From Mycobacterium sp. 852002-10029_SCH5224772 (GTDB lineage: Bacteria; Actinomycetota; Actinomycetes; Mycobacteriales; Mycobacteriaceae), in contig NZ_LZHT01000074.1 in assembly GCF_001667315.1 (NCBI RefSeq), positions 1 to 64,000 of the forward strand: DNA of 64,000 nucleotides, read 5' to 3'. Numbering within the stretch: position 1 is the stretch's first letter; the number at the start of each line of letters is the position of its first letter. The notes below the pieces were generated by a model. It did not search any database. It was not told the DNA's origin and saw nothing but the letters and a program-made list of their open reading frames with translations. Positions 46,430-57,411 of this stretch are shown piece after piece. The translations under genes and the position numbers were made by a program.

Positions 46430-46464
46430 TATTCTCAGACCTCTGAGTTAATCAACATTAACTC
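46430..46464 (+). promoter_or_regulatory. accD1 promoter and second TetR operator
   Basis: A perfect palindrome GAGTTAAT-CAAC-ATTAACTC lies at 46445-46464, about 40 bases before accD1. A -10-like TATTCT (46430-46435) ends just upstream, so the site would cover the transcription start, the usual place for a repressor. A second short palindrome CTCAGA-CC-TCTGAG (46434-46447) overlaps it. Confidence 0.72.
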
Positions 46465-46504
46465 AAAAACTGGACCGCCCGATGCCAAGGAGGCTGCTGC
46501 GGCG

Positions 46505-48106
46505 ATGGACAACGTGATGACCTCGCCAGCGAAGGCTCCCGAGGCGTCGTTCGCCGACGAGCACCGCCGGCTCGTCAGCGAGCTGAACACCAGGCTGGCC
46601 GCTGCGGCGCTCGGCGGCAACGAGCGCGCGCGGGAACGCCACGTCAGCCGCGGGAAGCTGTTGCCCCGCGAACGGGTGGACCGCCTGCTCGACCCCGGCA
46701 GCCCGTTCTTGGAGCTTTCGCCCCTGGCCGCCGACGGCATGTACGACGACGAATCTCCCGGAGCCGGCATCATCACCGGGATCGGCCGCGTGTCGGAGCG
46801 CGAGTGCGTGATCGTCGCCAACGACGCGACGGTCAAGGGCGGCACCTATTACCCGATGACGGTCAAAAAGCACCTGCGTGCGCAGGAGGTGGCGCTGCAG
46901 AACCGGCTGCCGTGCGTCTACCTGGTGGACTCCGGCGGGGCGTTCCTGCCGCGCCAGGACGAGGTCTTTCCCGACAGGGAGCATTTCGGTCGCATCTTCT
47001 TCAACCAGGCGACCATGAGCGCCAAGGGAATTCCGCAAGTGGCCGCGGTGCTGGGTTCGTGCACGGCCGGCGGCGCCTACGTGCCGGCGATGAGCGATGA
47101 GGCCGTCATCGTGCGCGAGCAGGGCACGATCTTTTTGGGCGGCCCGCCACTGGTCAAGGCGGCGACCGGCGAGATCGTGTCGGCCGAGGACCTCGGCGGC
47201 GGCGACCTGCATTCGCGAGTTTCCGGTGTCACCGACCACCTCGCCGACGACGACGAGCACGCGTTGCGGATCGTTCGTGCGATCGCGGCGACCTTCGGCC
47301 CGCGTGAGCCCACCCGGTGGGAGGTGCGATCCCCGATCGCGCCGCGGTGCGCACAGACCGAGCTCTACGACGTGGTGCCGCCGGACCCGCGGGTGCCCTA
47401 CGACGTGCACGAGGTCATCGTGCGGTTGGTCGACGGCGGCGACTTCAGCGAATTCAAGGCCAACTACGGCAAGACCCTGGTGACCGCGTTCGCCCACATC
47501 CACGGCCATCCGGTGGGGATCGTGGCCAACAACGGGGTGCTCTTCAGCGAATCCGCTTTGAAGGGCGCGCATTTCATCGAGCTGTGTGACAAGCGCAAGA
47601 TCCCGCTGCTGTTCTTGCAGAACATCGCCGGGTTCATGGTCGGCCGGGACTACGAGGCCGGAGGCATCGCCAAGCACGGCGCCAAGATGGTCACCGCCGT
47701 CGCCTGCGCCAGGGTGCCCAAACTGACCGTCGTGATCGGCGGATCCTATGGGGCGGGCAACTATTCGATGTGCGGCCGCGCGTACTCGCCGCGCTTCTTG
47801 TGGATGTGGCCCAACGCCCGGATCTCGGTGATGGGCGGCGAACAGGCCGCCTCCGTGCTGGCCACCGTGCGCGGTGAGCAGCTCACCGCGGCGGGCAAAC
47901 CATGGTCGGCCGACGAGGAAGAGGCGTTCAAGGCGCCCATCCGCGGGCAGTACGAGGAACAGGGCAACCCGTACTACTCGACGGCCCGGCTGTGGGATGA
48001 CGGGATCATCGACCCGGCTGACACGAGAACATTTGTCGGGCTTGCCCTTTCGGTGTGCGCCCAAGCACCGTTGGAACCCGTCTCCTACGGCGTCTTCCGG
48101 ATGTGA
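46505..48106 (+). CDS. accD1: 3-methylcrotonyl-CoA carboxylase, carboxyltransferase (beta) subunit
   Basis: A 533-residue carboxyltransferase that moves CO2 from biotin to 3-methylcrotonyl-CoA in leucine breakdown. It shows the N-terminal acyl-CoA half ([31 protein letters not shown]) and the C-terminal biotin half ([50 protein letters not shown]), all typical of the MccB group. ATG 46505 is chosen; ATG 46517 is possible, and the open frame to 46136 covers the operator and repressor and is not coding. The stop overlaps the accA1 GTG. Confidence 0.95.
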   Translation: MDNVMTSPAKAPEASFADEHRRLVSELNTRLAAAALGGNERARERHVSRGKLLPRERVDRLLDPGSPFLELSPLAADGMYDDESPGAGIITGIGRVSERECVIVANDATVKGGTYYPMTVKKHLRAQEVALQNRLPCVYLVDSGGAFLPRQDEVFPDREHFGRIFFNQATMSAKGIPQVAAVLGSCTAGGAYVPAMSDEAVIVREQGTIFLGGPPLVKAATGEIVSAEDLGGGDLHSRVSGVTDHLADDDEHALRIVRAIAATFGPREPTRWEVRSPIAPRCAQTELYDVVPPDPRVPYDVHEVIVRLVDGGDFSEFKANYGKTLVTAFAHIHGHPVGIVANNGVLFSESALKGAHFIELCDKRKIPLLFLQNIAGFMVGRDYEAGGIAKHGAKMVTAVACARVPKLTVVIGGSYGAGNYSMCGRAYSPRFLWMWPNARISVMGGEQAASVLATVRGEQLTAAGKPWSADEEEAFKAPIRGQYEEQGNPYYSTARLWDDGIIDPADTRTFVGLALSVCAQAPLEPVSYGVFRM

Positions 48107-50109
48107 GTGCAGTGTTCGAGACAGTATTGGTGGCCAACCGCGGCGAGATCGCGGTGCGGGTGATCCGGACGCTGCGCCGGCTGGGCATCCGGTCGGTCGC
48201 CGTCTACAGCGATCCCGACGCCGGCGCCCGGCACGTCCTCGAGGCCGACGAAGCGGTGCGACTGGGACCCGCCGCGGCGCGCGAAAGCTACCTGAACATC
48301 GACAAGGTTGTCGAGGCCGCCGCGCGCACCGGATCTCAAGCAATCCACCCGGGGTACGGATTCCTCTCCGAGAACGCCGATTTCGCCTCCGCCTGCGAGC
48401 GGGCCGGGGTGGTGTTCCTGGGGCCACCCGCGCAGGCGATTCAGGTGATGGGCGACAAGATCACCGCCAAGAACGCGGTCGCTGCCTTCGACGTCCCGGT
48501 GGTCCCCGGTGTGGCCAAACCGGGGCTGAGCGACGACGAGCTGGTCGCCGCCGCCGACGAGGTCGGATACCCGGTCTTGATCAAGCCGTCGGCGGGCGGC
48601 GGCGGCAAGGGCATGCGCCTGGTGGACGAACCGGCCAAGCTGCGCGAGGCACTGGTCAGCGCCCGCCGGGAGGCGGCCTCGTCGTTCGGTGACGACACCC
48701 TGTTTCTGGAACGGTTTGTGTTGCGCCCCAGGCACATCGAGGTGCAGATCCTCGCCGACACGCACGGCAACATCGTGCACCTCGCCGAGCGGGAGTGCAG
48801 CCTGCAGCGGCGCCATCAGAAGGTCATCGAGGAGGCGCCCTCGCCGTTGCTCGACGAGGCGACGCGCGCGCGCATCGGGGCGGCCGCCTGCAGCACCGCG
48901 CGCAGCGTCGACTACGTCGGTGCGGGCACGGTCGAGTTCATCGTCTCCGCCGACCGGCCCGACGAGTTCTTCTTCATGGAGATGAACACCCGCCTGCAGG
49001 TCGAGCATCCGGTCACCGAGGCGGTCACCGGGCTGGACCTGGTGGAGTGGCAGTTGCGGGTCGCCGCCGGCGAGAAGCTGACGTTCGCCCAGGACGACAT
49101 CGAATTGCGCGGGCACGCGATCGAGGCCCGGGTGTACGCCGAGGATCCGGCGCGCGGATTCCTGCCTACCGGCGGTCGGGTGCTGCAGGTCGTCGAACCT
49201 TCCGGTGACGGCGTGCGGGTCGACTCGTCGCTGCTGCCCGGCACGCTGGTCGGCAGCGACTACGACCCGATGCTGAGCAAGGTGATCGCCCACGGGGCCG
49301 ACCGCGACGAGGCGCTGGCGAAACTCGACCGGGCGCTGAGCCGAACCGCAATCCTGGGCGTGCAAACCAACATCGAATTCCTGCGGTTCCTGCTCGCCGA
49401 CGACCGGGTGCGCGCCGGCGACCTCGATACCGCCCTGCTCGATGAGCGGCTGGCGGACTTCGCCCCGCTGCCGGCCCCCGATGATGTGCTCGCGGCGGCC
49501 GGCCTCTACCGGCAATCCGCCCTGGCCTCCCGGGCACGCCACTTCGCCGGCAACCCCTGGGCGGCGCCCACGGGGTGGCGCGTCGGCGGCAGCGCGGCAC
49601 CGGTGCGCACCGACATGCGCACCCCGCTGCGCACCGAGACGGTGTCGGTGTGGGGGCTCCCCGAGGCCGCCTTGGTGCAGGTCGGCGACGGGGAAACCTG
49701 TTCGGCCGCTGTGCACGTCGAGCGGACACGGATGAGCGCGGTGATCGACGGCCTGCGCCGCGACTACCGATGGGCCGAAGCCGACCGGCACCTGTGGATT
49801 GCCGACGAGCGGGGGACCTGGCACCTGCGTGAGGCCGAGGAGAACAAAATCCATCGTGCCGCGGGCACGCAGCAGGCCGAGATCGTCAGCCCGATGCCGG
49901 GCAGCGTGATCGCCGTCCAAACCCCCTCCGGCACCGCCGTTTCCGAAGGCGACGTCGTAGTCGTCGTCGAAGCGATGAAGATGGAACACTCGTTGGCCGC
50001 ACCGGTTTCGGGGCAGGTGGAGGTGCTGGTCTCCGTCGGTGATCAGGTGACCGTGGATCAGGTGCTGGCCCGGTTGATCCCGGAAGAAGAAAGCAAGGAC
50101 GAGACATGA
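48103..50109 (+). CDS. accA1: 3-methylcrotonyl-CoA carboxylase, biotin-containing (alpha) subunit
   Basis: A 668-residue protein with a biotin carboxylase part ([21 protein letters not shown] at the start; ATP-grasp glycine loop [25 protein letters not shown] catalytic segment) and a C-terminal biotinyl domain with EAMKMEHS, in which Lys626 is the biotin site. It starts with a GTG that overlaps the accD1 stop. Together with accD1 it forms the carboxylase of leucine degradation. Its stop overlaps the fadE19 start. Confidence 0.95.
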   Translation: MSAVFETVLVANRGEIAVRVIRTLRRLGIRSVAVYSDPDAGARHVLEADEAVRLGPAAARESYLNIDKVVEAAARTGSQAIHPGYGFLSENADFASACERAGVVFLGPPAQAIQVMGDKITAKNAVAAFDVPVVPGVAKPGLSDDELVAAADEVGYPVLIKPSAGGGGKGMRLVDEPAKLREALVSARREAASSFGDDTLFLERFVLRPRHIEVQILADTHGNIVHLAERECSLQRRHQKVIEEAPSPLLDEATRARIGAAACSTARSVDYVGAGTVEFIVSADRPDEFFFMEMNTRLQVEHPVTEAVTGLDLVEWQLRVAAGEKLTFAQDDIELRGHAIEARVYAEDPARGFLPTGGRVLQVVEPSGDGVRVDSSLLPGTLVGSDYDPMLSKVIAHGADRDEALAKLDRALSRTAILGVQTNIEFLRFLLADDRVRAGDLDTALLDERLADFAPLPAPDDVLAAAGLYRQSALASRARHFAGNPWAAPTGWRVGGSAAPVRTDMRTPLRTETVSVWGLPEAALVQVGDGETCSAAVHVERTRMSAVIDGLRRDYRWAEADRHLWIADERGTWHLREAEENKIHRAAGTQQAEIVSPMPGSVIAVQTPSGTAVSEGDVVVVVEAMKMEHSLAAPVSGQVEVLVSVGDQVTVDQVLARLIPEEESKDET

Positions 50110-51272
50110 CCACATCCATTACCGCGGGGACCTTACCCAAGGAATACGAAGACCTTCGCGACACCGTCGCCGAATTCGCACGCACCGTCGTCGCCCCGGT
50201 GTCGGCCAAGCACGATGAGGAGCACAGCTTCCCGTACGAAGTCGTCGCCAAGATGGGCGAGATGGGCCTGTTCGGGCTGCCGTTCCCCGAGGAGTACGGC
50301 GGCATGGGCGGCGACTACTTCGCGCTGTCGCTGGCGCTCGAGGAGCTCGGCAAAGTCGACCAGTCGGTGGCGATCACGCTGGAGGCCGGGGTGGGCTTGG
50401 GCGCGATGCCCATCTACCGGTTCGGCACCGAGGAGCAAAAGCAGCGGTGGCTGCCCGATCTGACCGCCGGCCGGGCGCTGGCCGGGTTCGGGCTCACCGA
50501 ACCCGGCGCCGGCTCCGATGCCGGGGGCACCCGCACCACCGCCCGGCTCGACAACGGCGAGTGGGTGATCAACGGCAGCAAGCAATTCATCACCAACTCG
50601 GGCACCGACATCACCTCACTGGTCACCGTCACCGCCGTGACCGGCACCGTCGGGGCGGACAAAAAAGAGATCTCGACGATCATCGTGCCCAGCGGCACAC
50701 CGGGATTCACCGTCGAACCGGTCTACAGCAAGGTCGGCTGGAACGCGTCGGACACCCACCCGCTGAGCTTCGCCGACGCGCGGGTCCCCGAGGAGAACCT
50801 CCTGGGCGCGCGCGGGCGGGGTTACGCGAACTTCCTGTCGATCCTGGACGAGGGCCGCATCGCGATCGCCGCACTTTCGACCGGGGCGGCGCAGGGCTGC
50901 GTCGACGAGAGCGTCAAGTATTCCAAAGAGCGTCAGTCGTTCGGCCAGCCGATCGGCTCCTACCAGGCGATCAGCTTCAAGATCGCGCGAATGGAAGCGC
51001 GTGCCCACGTCGCCCGCACGGCGTACTACGATGCCGCTGCAAAGATGTTGGCGGGCAAGCCCTTCAAGAAGGAGGCGGCCATCGCGAAGATGATCGCGTC
51101 GGAAGCGGCGATGGACAACGCCCGCGACGCAACCCAGATCCACGGAGGGTATGGCTTCATGAACGAGTATCCGGTGGCGCGCCACTACCGCGACAGCAAG
51201 ATCCTCGAAATCGGTGAGGGCACCACCGAGGTGCAGCTGATGCTCATCGCGCGATCGCTGGGACTGTCGTGA
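50106..51272 (+). CDS. fadE19: Acyl-CoA dehydrogenase, probable isovaleryl-CoA dehydrogenase
   Basis: A 388-residue FAD enzyme of normal length. The FAD and substrate signatures are [15 protein letters not shown] (about residue 125), the middle beta domain, and the C-terminal helices with [33 protein letters not shown] spread over positions 340-378. It is expected to convert isovaleryl-CoA to 3-methylcrotonyl-CoA, the substrate of the carboxylase next door. Start and stop overlap both neighbours by four bases. Confidence 0.94.
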   Translation: MTTSITAGTLPKEYEDLRDTVAEFARTVVAPVSAKHDEEHSFPYEVVAKMGEMGLFGLPFPEEYGGMGGDYFALSLALEELGKVDQSVAITLEAGVGLGAMPIYRFGTEEQKQRWLPDLTAGRALAGFGLTEPGAGSDAGGTRTTARLDNGEWVINGSKQFITNSGTDITSLVTVTAVTGTVGADKKEISTIIVPSGTPGFTVEPVYSKVGWNASDTHPLSFADARVPEENLLGARGRGYANFLSILDEGRIAIAALSTGAAQGCVDESVKYSKERQSFGQPIGSYQAISFKIARMEARAHVARTAYYDAAAKMLAGKPFKKEAAIAKMIASEAAMDNARDATQIHGGYGFMNEYPVARHYRDSKILEIGEGTTEVQLMLIARSLGLS

Positions 51273-51772
51273 GCGACCAGGGCGGCAAGTCAGTTATCCA
51301 GCGGGGCTTGTGGTTCGAAGAGTTCGAGATCGGCACCACCTACCTGCACCGGCCCGGCCGCACGGTCACCGAAGCCGACAACGTCCTGTTCACCACGCTG
51401 ACCATGAACACCCAGTCGCTGCACCTCGATGCGGCCTGGGCTGCAGAGCAGCCGGGGTTTCGGGGCGAGCGGCTGGTGAACTCCATGTTCACCCTCTCCA
51501 CGGTGGTCGGGCTCTCGGTGTCGCAGCTGACGCTCGGCACCATCGTGGCCAACCTCGGCTTCTCCGAGGTGTCCTTTCCCAAGCCCGTGTTCCACGGCGA
51601 CACCCTGTACGCCGAGACCGTGTGTACGGCCAAGCGGGAATCGAAGAGTCGGCCCGGGGAGGGCATCGTTACCCTCGAGCACACCGGGCGAAACCAGCAC
51701 GGCGACGTCGTCGCCCGCGCCGCCCGCACCACGTTGGTCCAGAAGCGCCCGTCCAACCAGGAGGCCAGGTGA
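51269..51772 (+). CDS. MaoC-type enoyl-CoA hydratase, Rv2499c homologue
   Basis: A 167-residue hot-dog hydratase. The opening [26 protein letters not shown] and the catalytic-loop region [18 protein letters not shown] with Asp/His match MaoC hydratases. Within this operon it should hydrate 3-methylglutaconyl-CoA; the M. tuberculosis enzyme is also linked to itaconyl-CoA hydration. It starts with GTG and overlaps fadE19 and the citE-like gene by four bases each. Confidence 0.9.
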   Translation: MSDQGGKSVIQRGLWFEEFEIGTTYLHRPGRTVTEADNVLFTTLTMNTQSLHLDAAWAAEQPGFRGERLVNSMFTLSTVVGLSVSQLTLGTIVANLGFSEVSFPKPVFHGDTLYAETVCTAKRESKSRPGEGIVTLEHTGRNQHGDVVARAARTTLVQKRPSNQEAR

Positions 51773-52590
51773 ACCTGCACGCCGCCGGTCCGGGATGGCT
51801 GTTCTGCCCGGCCGACCGTCCCGAACGTTTCGCGAAGGCCGCCGCCGCGGCCGACGTGGTGATCCTTGACCTCGAGGACGGCGTGGCCGAGGCGGACAAG
51901 CCCGCCGCCCGCAAGGCGTTGCAGGACACGCCGCTGGACCCCGAGCGCACCGTCGTGCGGATCAACGCGGCCGACACCGACGAGTACCCCCGCGACCTCG
52001 AGGCCCTCGCCGGGACCGCCTACACCACGGTGATGCTGTCCAAGACGGAATCGGCGGCGCAGGTGGAAGCGCTGGCCTCGCGCGACGTGATCGCGCTGCT
52101 GGAGACCCCGCGCGGCGCGGTGTTCGCGACCGAAATCGCGGCGGCGCAACGCACGGTGGCGCTGATGTGGGGTGCGGAGGACCTGGTCGCCACGCTCGGC
52201 GGTAGCTCCAGCCGTTGGGCCGACGGGACGTACCGCGATGTCGCCCACCACGTGCGGTCGACGGCGCTGCTCAACGCGTCCGCCTTCGGCCGGGTGGCGC
52301 TCGACGCGGTCCACCTGGACATCCGTGACCTCGACGGCTTGCGGGCCGAGGCCGAGGACGCCGTCGCGCTGGGGTTCGGTGGGACCGTGTGCATCCACCC
52401 GAGCCAGATCCCGGTGGTGCGCGAGGCGTATCGCCCCAGCGAGGACAGGCTGGACTGGGCGCGACGGGTGCTGGCGGCCGCGCGCACCGAGCGCGGGGTC
52501 TTCGCGTTCGAAGGGCAGATGGTCGACTCGCCGGTGCTCAAGCACGCGCAAATGACGTTGCGCAGGGCGGGGGAGACGGTCCCCGGCTGA
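51769..52590 (+). CDS. CitE-like beta-hydroxyacyl-CoA lyase, Rv2498c homologue
   Basis: A 273-residue TIM-barrel lyase of the CitE-like group. Motifs include [15 protein letters not shown] at the start, the acidic [42 protein letters not shown] and [10 protein letters not shown]. There is no alpha or gamma citrate lyase gene, so it works alone; the M. tuberculosis protein cleaves beta-hydroxyacyl-CoAs in leucine and itaconate breakdown. It starts with GTG overlapping the MaoC stop. It is the last gene of the coupled operon; a 250-base gap follows. Confidence 0.92.
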   Translation: MNLHAAGPGWLFCPADRPERFAKAAAAADVVILDLEDGVAEADKPAARKALQDTPLDPERTVVRINAADTDEYPRDLEALAGTAYTTVMLSKTESAAQVEALASRDVIALLETPRGAVFATEIAAAQRTVALMWGAEDLVATLGGSSSRWADGTYRDVAHHVRSTALLNASAFGRVALDAVHLDIRDLDGLRAEAEDAVALGFGGTVCIHPSQIPVVREAYRPSEDRLDWARRVLAAARTERGVFAFEGQMVDSPVLKHAQMTLRRAGETVPG

Positions 52591-52840
52591 CCGTTCCGCC
52601 GGACGGCGGCTTTGTCGCCCGAGCGCGCCGCTCGGCCGGCCGCGACACGCTCCGCAGTCTTCGCAATCAACGCGGTCTCTTCTCATTTGAGGGCATAATG
52701 GTGACTACGCCAGTGTCGCGGCGAGCGAAGCCTTTCGTGTAGCTGGCGATCGACTTCCGCTCGCGGTAGGTCTCGGCTGACCGTTTGCTGTGACCCGCTG
52801 TGGCTCGTGGGGCCACGCGGCACCCAGCGAGGGAGGCGGT

Positions 52841-53932
52841 GTGGCGCAGATGTCTCAGACGCCCATGGCTGTCGACCTCGAACCGGTGCAACTCGTCGCC
52901 GCCGATGGCGCGCCGACGTCCGAACGCCGTTACGGCCGTGACCTTCCCGCGGAGACGCTGAGCTGGCTCTACGAGCTGATGGTGATCACCCGGGAACTCG
53001 ATGCCGAATTCGTGAACCTCAAGCGGCAGGGTGAGCTGGGACTCTTCGCGTCCTGCCGCGGTCAAGAAGCCGCCCAGATCGGCGCGGCGGCATGCCTGCG
53101 CAAAACCGACTGGCTGTTTCCCCAATATCGGGAGCTGGGCGCCTTTTTGGTGCGCGGCATCCCGCCCGGGCATGTCGGGGCCGTGTGGCGCGGCACCTGG
53201 CATGGCGGCCTGGAATTCACCAAAAAATGCTGCGCGCCGCTCTCCATTCCGATCGGCACCCAGACCTTGCATGCGGTGGGCGCGGCGATGGCCGCCCAAC
53301 GGCTGGGCGAAGATTCGGTGACGCTGGCCTTCCTCGGTGACGGCGCCACCAGCACGGGAGACGTGCACGAGGCGCTGAACTTCGCCGCCGTGTTCACCAC
53401 GCCCTGTGTGTTCTTCGTGCAGAACAACCAGTGGGCGATCTCGACGCCGATCCACAAACAGACCGCCGCACCCTCGCTGGCACACAAGGCGATTGGCTAC
53501 GGCATGCCCGGAGTCCGGGTAGACGGCAACGACGTCTTGGCGTGCTACGCCGTGACAGCCGAGGCCGCCGCCCGGGCTCGCGCCGGCGCCGGGCCGACGT
53601 TGATCGAGGCGATCACCTACCGCCTGGGTCCGCACACCACCTCCGATGACCCCAGTCGATACCGGACGCAAGGCGAAGTCGATCACTGGGCGGCGCTGGA
53701 CCCGATCCCGCGGTACCGCACCTATTTGGCGACCCAGGGCCTGTGGTCAGAACGCTTGGAGGAACGCGTCATTGGCCGCGCACAGCGAATGCGCACCGAA
53801 TTGCGCGACGCGGTGGTCGATGCGCCCGATTTCGACATCGACGAGGTGTTCACCTCGGTGTACGCCGAGATCACGCCGGGACTACAGGCGCAGCGCCAGC
53901 AGCTGCGCGCCGAACTCGACCGAAGCGATTGA
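52841..53932 (+). CDS. bkdA: Branched-chain 2-oxoacid dehydrogenase E1 alpha subunit
   Basis: About 363 residues. The thiamine diphosphate motif GDGATSTGDVHEALNFAAVFTTP...VQNN is at about residues 165-195, and the N-terminal substrate-entry region is CRGQEAAQIGAAACL. E1 alpha/beta decarboxylates 2-oxoacids from Leu, Ile and Val and passes the acyl group to E2. GTG 52841 is preferred because GGAGG lies four bases upstream; an ATG three codons later is possible. A 250-base gap separates it from the lyase operon, so it probably has its own promoter; no operator like that at 46445 is seen there. Confidence 0.94.
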   Translation: MAQMSQTPMAVDLEPVQLVAADGAPTSERRYGRDLPAETLSWLYELMVITRELDAEFVNLKRQGELGLFASCRGQEAAQIGAAACLRKTDWLFPQYRELGAFLVRGIPPGHVGAVWRGTWHGGLEFTKKCCAPLSIPIGTQTLHAVGAAMAAQRLGEDSVTLAFLGDGATSTGDVHEALNFAAVFTTPCVFFVQNNQWAISTPIHKQTAAPSLAHKAIGYGMPGVRVDGNDVLACYAVTAEAAARARAGAGPTLIEAITYRLGPHTTSDDPSRYRTQGEVDHWAALDPIPRYRTYLATQGLWSERLEERVIGRAQRMRTELRDAVVDAPDFDIDEVFTSVYAEITPGLQAQRQQLRAELDRSD

Positions 53933-53941
53933 GAGGCATCG

Positions 53942-54997
53942 ATGACACAGCTCGCTGATCGCCCGGCCGGCCACGACGAAACACTCACCGCGGCAGTGGA
54001 CACCGTCGCGCTGGGTGCGCAGTCGTTGACCATGGTGCAGGCGCTCAACCGCGCCCTGCACGACGCGATGGCCGCCGATGATCGGGTGCTGGTGTTCGGT
54101 GAAGACGTCTCGGTCGCGGGAGGGGTGTTCCGGGCGACCGAGGGACTGGCCGAGGTATTCGGTGTGAGCCGTTGCTTTGACACGCCGCTGGCGGAGTCCG
54201 CCATTGTCGGGATCGCGGTGGGGTTGGCATTGCGTGGCTTCGTTCCCGTGCCCGAGATTCAGTTCGACGGGTTTTCCTACGCGGCCTTCGACCAGGTGGT
54301 CAGCCACCTGGCGAAGTATCGCACCCGTACCCGCGGCGAGATCAACATGCCGGTGACGGTCCGCATCCCATCCTTCGGGGGAATCGGTGCCGCAGAACAT
54401 CATTCGGATTCCACCGAGTCATATTGGGCGCATACCGCCGGATTGAAGGTGGTGGTGCCGTCCAGCCCGGCCGACGCGTATTGGCTGCTGCGCCACGCGA
54501 TCGCCTCCCCGGATCCGGTGATGTTCCTGGAGCCGAAGCGGCGCTACCAGGGGCGCGGCATGGTCGATGTCACCCGCCCCGAACCGCCGATCGGGCGGGC
54601 GATGGTGCGCCGGCCGGGCACCGACGTGACCGTCGTGACCTACGGCAGCTTGGTCGGCACCGCGGTCGGTGCCGCCCAAGAGGCGCAGCGCCAGCGTGGT
54701 TGGAGCCTGGAGGTCATCGACCTGCGGTCATTGGTGCCACTGGACTTCGACACCGTCGCCACCTCGATCCACCGGACCGGGCGCTGCGTGGTGATGCACG
54801 AGGGTCCGCGCAGCCTGGGGTATGGAGCCGAGCTGGCCGCCCGCATTCAAGAGGAGATGTTCTACGAGCTCGAGGCACCGGTGCTGCGCGCGTGCGGGTT
54901 CGACACCCCCTACCCGCCGGCCCGGTTGGAGAAGTGGTGGTTGCCCGGCCCGGACCGGCTGCTGGACTGCGTCGAGCGCGCTTTGGATCAGCCATGA
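53942..54997 (+). CDS. bkdB: Branched-chain 2-oxoacid dehydrogenase E1 beta subunit
   Basis: A 351-residue transketolase-like subunit. It opens with a 20-residue variable leader, then [33 protein letters not shown] (about 25-60), where the acidic residues serve cofactor binding. The C-terminal domain ([12 protein letters not shown]...[18 protein letters not shown]) is the swivelling domain of this family. It starts nine bases after bkdA and overlaps the E2 start. Confidence 0.95.
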   Translation: MTQLADRPAGHDETLTAAVDTVALGAQSLTMVQALNRALHDAMAADDRVLVFGEDVSVAGGVFRATEGLAEVFGVSRCFDTPLAESAIVGIAVGLALRGFVPVPEIQFDGFSYAAFDQVVSHLAKYRTRTRGEINMPVTVRIPSFGGIGAAEHHSDSTESYWAHTAGLKVVVPSSPADAYWLLRHAIASPDPVMFLEPKRRYQGRGMVDVTRPEPPIGRAMVRRPGTDVTVVTYGSLVGTAVGAAQEAQRQRGWSLEVIDLRSLVPLDFDTVATSIHRTGRCVVMHEGPRSLGYGAELAARIQEEMFYELEAPVLRACGFDTPYPPARLEKWWLPGPDRLLDCVERALDQP

Positions 54998-56172
54998 CCG
55001 GCCCGTCCGCGAAGGAGAGGATCAAGCCGTTTCGAGTCCCCGACCTCGGTGAGGGACTGGAAGAAGTGACGGTGACGCACTGGAGCGTCGCGGTGGGCGA
55101 CGACGTCGAGCTCAACCAGGTGTTGTGCACGGTGGAGACCGCCAAGGCCGAGGTGGAGATCCCCAGCCCGCACGCCGGGCGGATCATCGAAATGAACGGC
55201 GCCGAGGGCGATGTGCTCCAGGTGGGGGCAGTGCTGGTACAGATCGACACGGCACCGCGCAGCGGCGACCTACCGGCGGCCGAGGCGGCGCCGCCCACCC
55301 TGGTCGGCTATGGCGCCGATGCCGGCGTCGACAGCAGCCGGCGGACCGGCCGTCCGCTGGCCGCCCCCCCGGTGCGCAAACTGGCCAAAGAATTGATGGT
55401 CGACCTGGCCTCGTTGCCGCACAGCGGCTCCGTCATCACCCGCGAGGATGTGCTGTCGGCTGCCGGCGGGACCGGGAACGGAGCCGACGTCCGGTCCGTT
55501 CACGGTGTGCAGGCCCGGATGGCGGAGAAAATGGCCCTGTCGCACAAGGAGATTCCGGCGGCGAAGATCACCGTCGAGGTGGACTGCACCGAGTTGGTGC
55601 GGCTGTCCGACCAGCTCGGCGCGACGGATCAGAATATTACGCCCTTCCTCCTGACGCTGCGGCTGCTGGCGATCGCGTTGCGCCACAACGAAATTCTGAA
55701 TTCTACGTGGGTCGATTCCCCGCACGGCCCGCAGCTACGCGTCGACCACCGGTTGCACCTGGGGATCGCCGCTGCCACCGAACGGGGCCTGCTCGTCCCG
55801 GTACTCGCCGACGCCCACACCAAGACGACGCGCGAACTGGCTGCTCGCGCAGCCGAATTGATCGCCGGTGCGCGTGCGGGCACCCTGACGCCGGGGGAGC
55901 TGCGGGGCTCGACGTTCACCGTGTCGAACTTCGGCGCGTTGGGTGTGGACGAGGGCGTACCGGTGATCAATTACCCCGAAGCGGCCATCCTCGGGATGGG
56001 GGCGATCAAGCCGCGGCCGGTGGCCCTCGGCGCCGAGGTCGTGGTGCGTCCGACGATGTCGCTGACCTGTGTGTTCGACCATCGTATCGCCGACGGCGCG
56101 CAGGCGGCCCAATTTGTCTGCGAGTTAAGGGATCTGATCGAGTCACCCGGCACCGCCCTGCTGGATTTGTAA
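54994..56172 (+). CDS. bkdC: Branched-chain 2-oxoacid dehydrogenase E2 component
   Basis: A 392-residue acyltransferase. A single lipoyl domain lies at about residues 8-85 with the lipoyl Lys in [11 protein letters not shown] peripheral-subunit-binding domain ([29 protein letters not shown]) follows, then the trimeric catalytic domain ending in [14 protein letters not shown], with the catalytic His/Asp. In M. tuberculosis BkdC works with the shared E3, Lpd. No E3 gene is in the window. The start ATG overlaps the bkdB stop. Confidence 0.95.
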   Translation: MTGPSAKERIKPFRVPDLGEGLEEVTVTHWSVAVGDDVELNQVLCTVETAKAEVEIPSPHAGRIIEMNGAEGDVLQVGAVLVQIDTAPRSGDLPAAEAAPPTLVGYGADAGVDSSRRTGRPLAAPPVRKLAKELMVDLASLPHSGSVITREDVLSAAGGTGNGADVRSVHGVQARMAEKMALSHKEIPAAKITVEVDCTELVRLSDQLGATDQNITPFLLTLRLLAIALRHNEILNSTWVDSPHGPQLRVDHRLHLGIAAATERGLLVPVLADAHTKTTRELAARAAELIAGARAGTLTPGELRGSTFTVSNFGALGVDEGVPVINYPEAAILGMGAIKPRPVALGAEVVVRPTMSLTCVFDHRIADGAQAAQFVCELRDLIESPGTALLDL

Positions 56173-56192
56173 CCCCCGCGTCGACAGCCCGG

Positions 56193-56963
56193 CTACTTGC
56201 GTTGCGCTGCGGCCAATCGCTGTGCGAATTCTGGTGACTCGATCGAGGAGGCCTGCGGCCCAAGCTCGGCGCGCATGGCCTGCTGGTGTTGCTCATGGTC
56301 CAGCGACCCCGGGCTGGCGGTCGCGCGCATGGTGGCCTTCGTCGCCAGCACCACCTCGCGCGGTGCCGCCGCCGGCCCGGCGGCCAATTCCAGCGCCGCG
56401 GCCACCGGATCGTCGGCGACATGCAGCGCCAGGCCATGCCGCACTGCGGCTTCGGCGTCGAAACGCATGCCGAACAGCAGGGCCGCGCGGGCAACCTGCG
56501 GACCGACCGCGCGCTGCAGCATCCAGGTCGCACCTCCGCCCGGGTGCAGCCCCAGCTTCTGGAATCGCGCATCGAAGAGGGCGGCGGGCCCGGCGATGCG
56601 CACGTCGGCCGCCAGGGCCAAGTTCAGACCGGCGCCCACGGCCGCGCCGTTGACTGCGGCGATGGTCGGGAGTCGGCAACTGCCGATCGCCATAAATCCG
56701 TCATAAAGCTGCTGCAAGCCGGCCTCGGCCGCCCCGCCGCCCGCAGCCCCGAGGGCACTCAGGTCGGCGCCCGCGCAAAACGCCTTGCCCGCCCCCGTGA
56801 CCACCACGGCATGCACGTCGGGATCGGCCTCAGCCCGCTCGACGGCCTCGCGCAGCAGCCCCGACATCTTGGCGGTCACCGCGTTACGCCGGTCGGGATC
56901 ATTGACGGTGATGAGCGCGACGCGATTGTCGACGTCGAGTAAGACGAGATCGGACTGGGCCAT
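56193..56963 (-). CDS. echA14: Enoyl-CoA hydratase/isomerase, echA14-type
   Basis: A 256-residue crotonase-fold enzyme. The oxyanion-hole segments [11 protein letters not shown] and [23 protein letters not shown] are clear (about residues 60-115). The second catalytic Glu position is replaced ([11 protein letters not shown] region lacks the usual E), so the activity may be isomerase or other rather than hydratase. The ATG at 56963 has GGAGG upstream; the extra frame beyond is not coding. Convergent with bkdC, matching Rv2486 beside the bkd locus; the symbol rests on synteny. Confidence 0.82.
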   Translation of the reverse strand: MAQSDLVLLDVDNRVALITVNDPDRRNAVTAKMSGLLREAVERAEADPDVHAVVVTGAGKAFCAGADLSALGAAGGGAAEAGLQQLYDGFMAIGSCRLPTIAAVNGAAVGAGLNLALAADVRIAGPAALFDARFQKLGLHPGGGATWMLQRAVGPQVARAALLFGMRFDAEAAVRHGLALHVADDPVAAALELAAGPAAAPREVVLATKATMRATASPGSLDHEQHQQAMRAELGPQASSIESPEFAQRLAAAQRK

Positions 56964-57108
56964 GTCGGGCACCTCCGGCTTTGGGTTGGGCTGCGGGTCC
57001 GCGTGACATACCGGTTCGTCGGCGGCGGCGTGACGGGCGAGGTAAGGGTACTGCGCGTCGCTGCCGCGGCATCGTCGGGTGCGAGCGCGATTAGCAGGGG
57101 AGGCAGGA
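56964..57108. other. Intergenic region upstream of echA14
   Basis: No gene or distinct signal is seen here apart from the leader of the enoyl-CoA hydratase on the minus strand. It probably includes the promoters of that gene and of the small reading frame at 57109. Confidence 0.3.
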
Positions 57109-57219
57109 ATGGGCGGCCGTAAGAAACATCGGCGACCGGTCGTATTGGACATCGCCGGGTTGAACGCCATTCATGGGCGACCGGAGTTCCTGCAGTCCGA
57201 CGGCGCGCAAAGAGCATAA
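57109..57219 (+). CDS. Possible 36-residue basic small protein
   Basis: A short frame, [12 protein letters not shown] then [24 protein letters not shown], with an unusually good ribosome site: GGGGAGG five bases before the ATG. The N-terminus is strongly basic. No family is recognised. It is divergent from the enoyl-CoA hydratase. Only the ribosome site supports it, so it may be spurious. Bases 57220-57411 after it contain nothing recognisable. Confidence 0.3.
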   Translation: MGGRKKHRRPVVLDIAGLNAIHGRPEFLQSDGAQRA

Positions 57220-57411
57220 TCTTTGCGGGCACGCGAGGGAAGTCGAAATCTACAACTAATGCTGTGTTTATGAAATTGTTATGTGCAACTTTTGGGACTC
57301 GCCGTCCAATTGCGGAAAGAGCTGGGCAAACGCACGACCTGCCCGCCGTGGGGCAGATGGGGGCGGCGGCCGTCACCCGCCCGCCCCAGACCCCGGTGGA
57401 GTTGCGGAAAA

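Noticed and set aside
46136..46504. Extension of the accD1 frame over the repressor and operators
   Set aside because: It overlaps the divergent TetR gene and both palindromes, and homology begins only after 46505.
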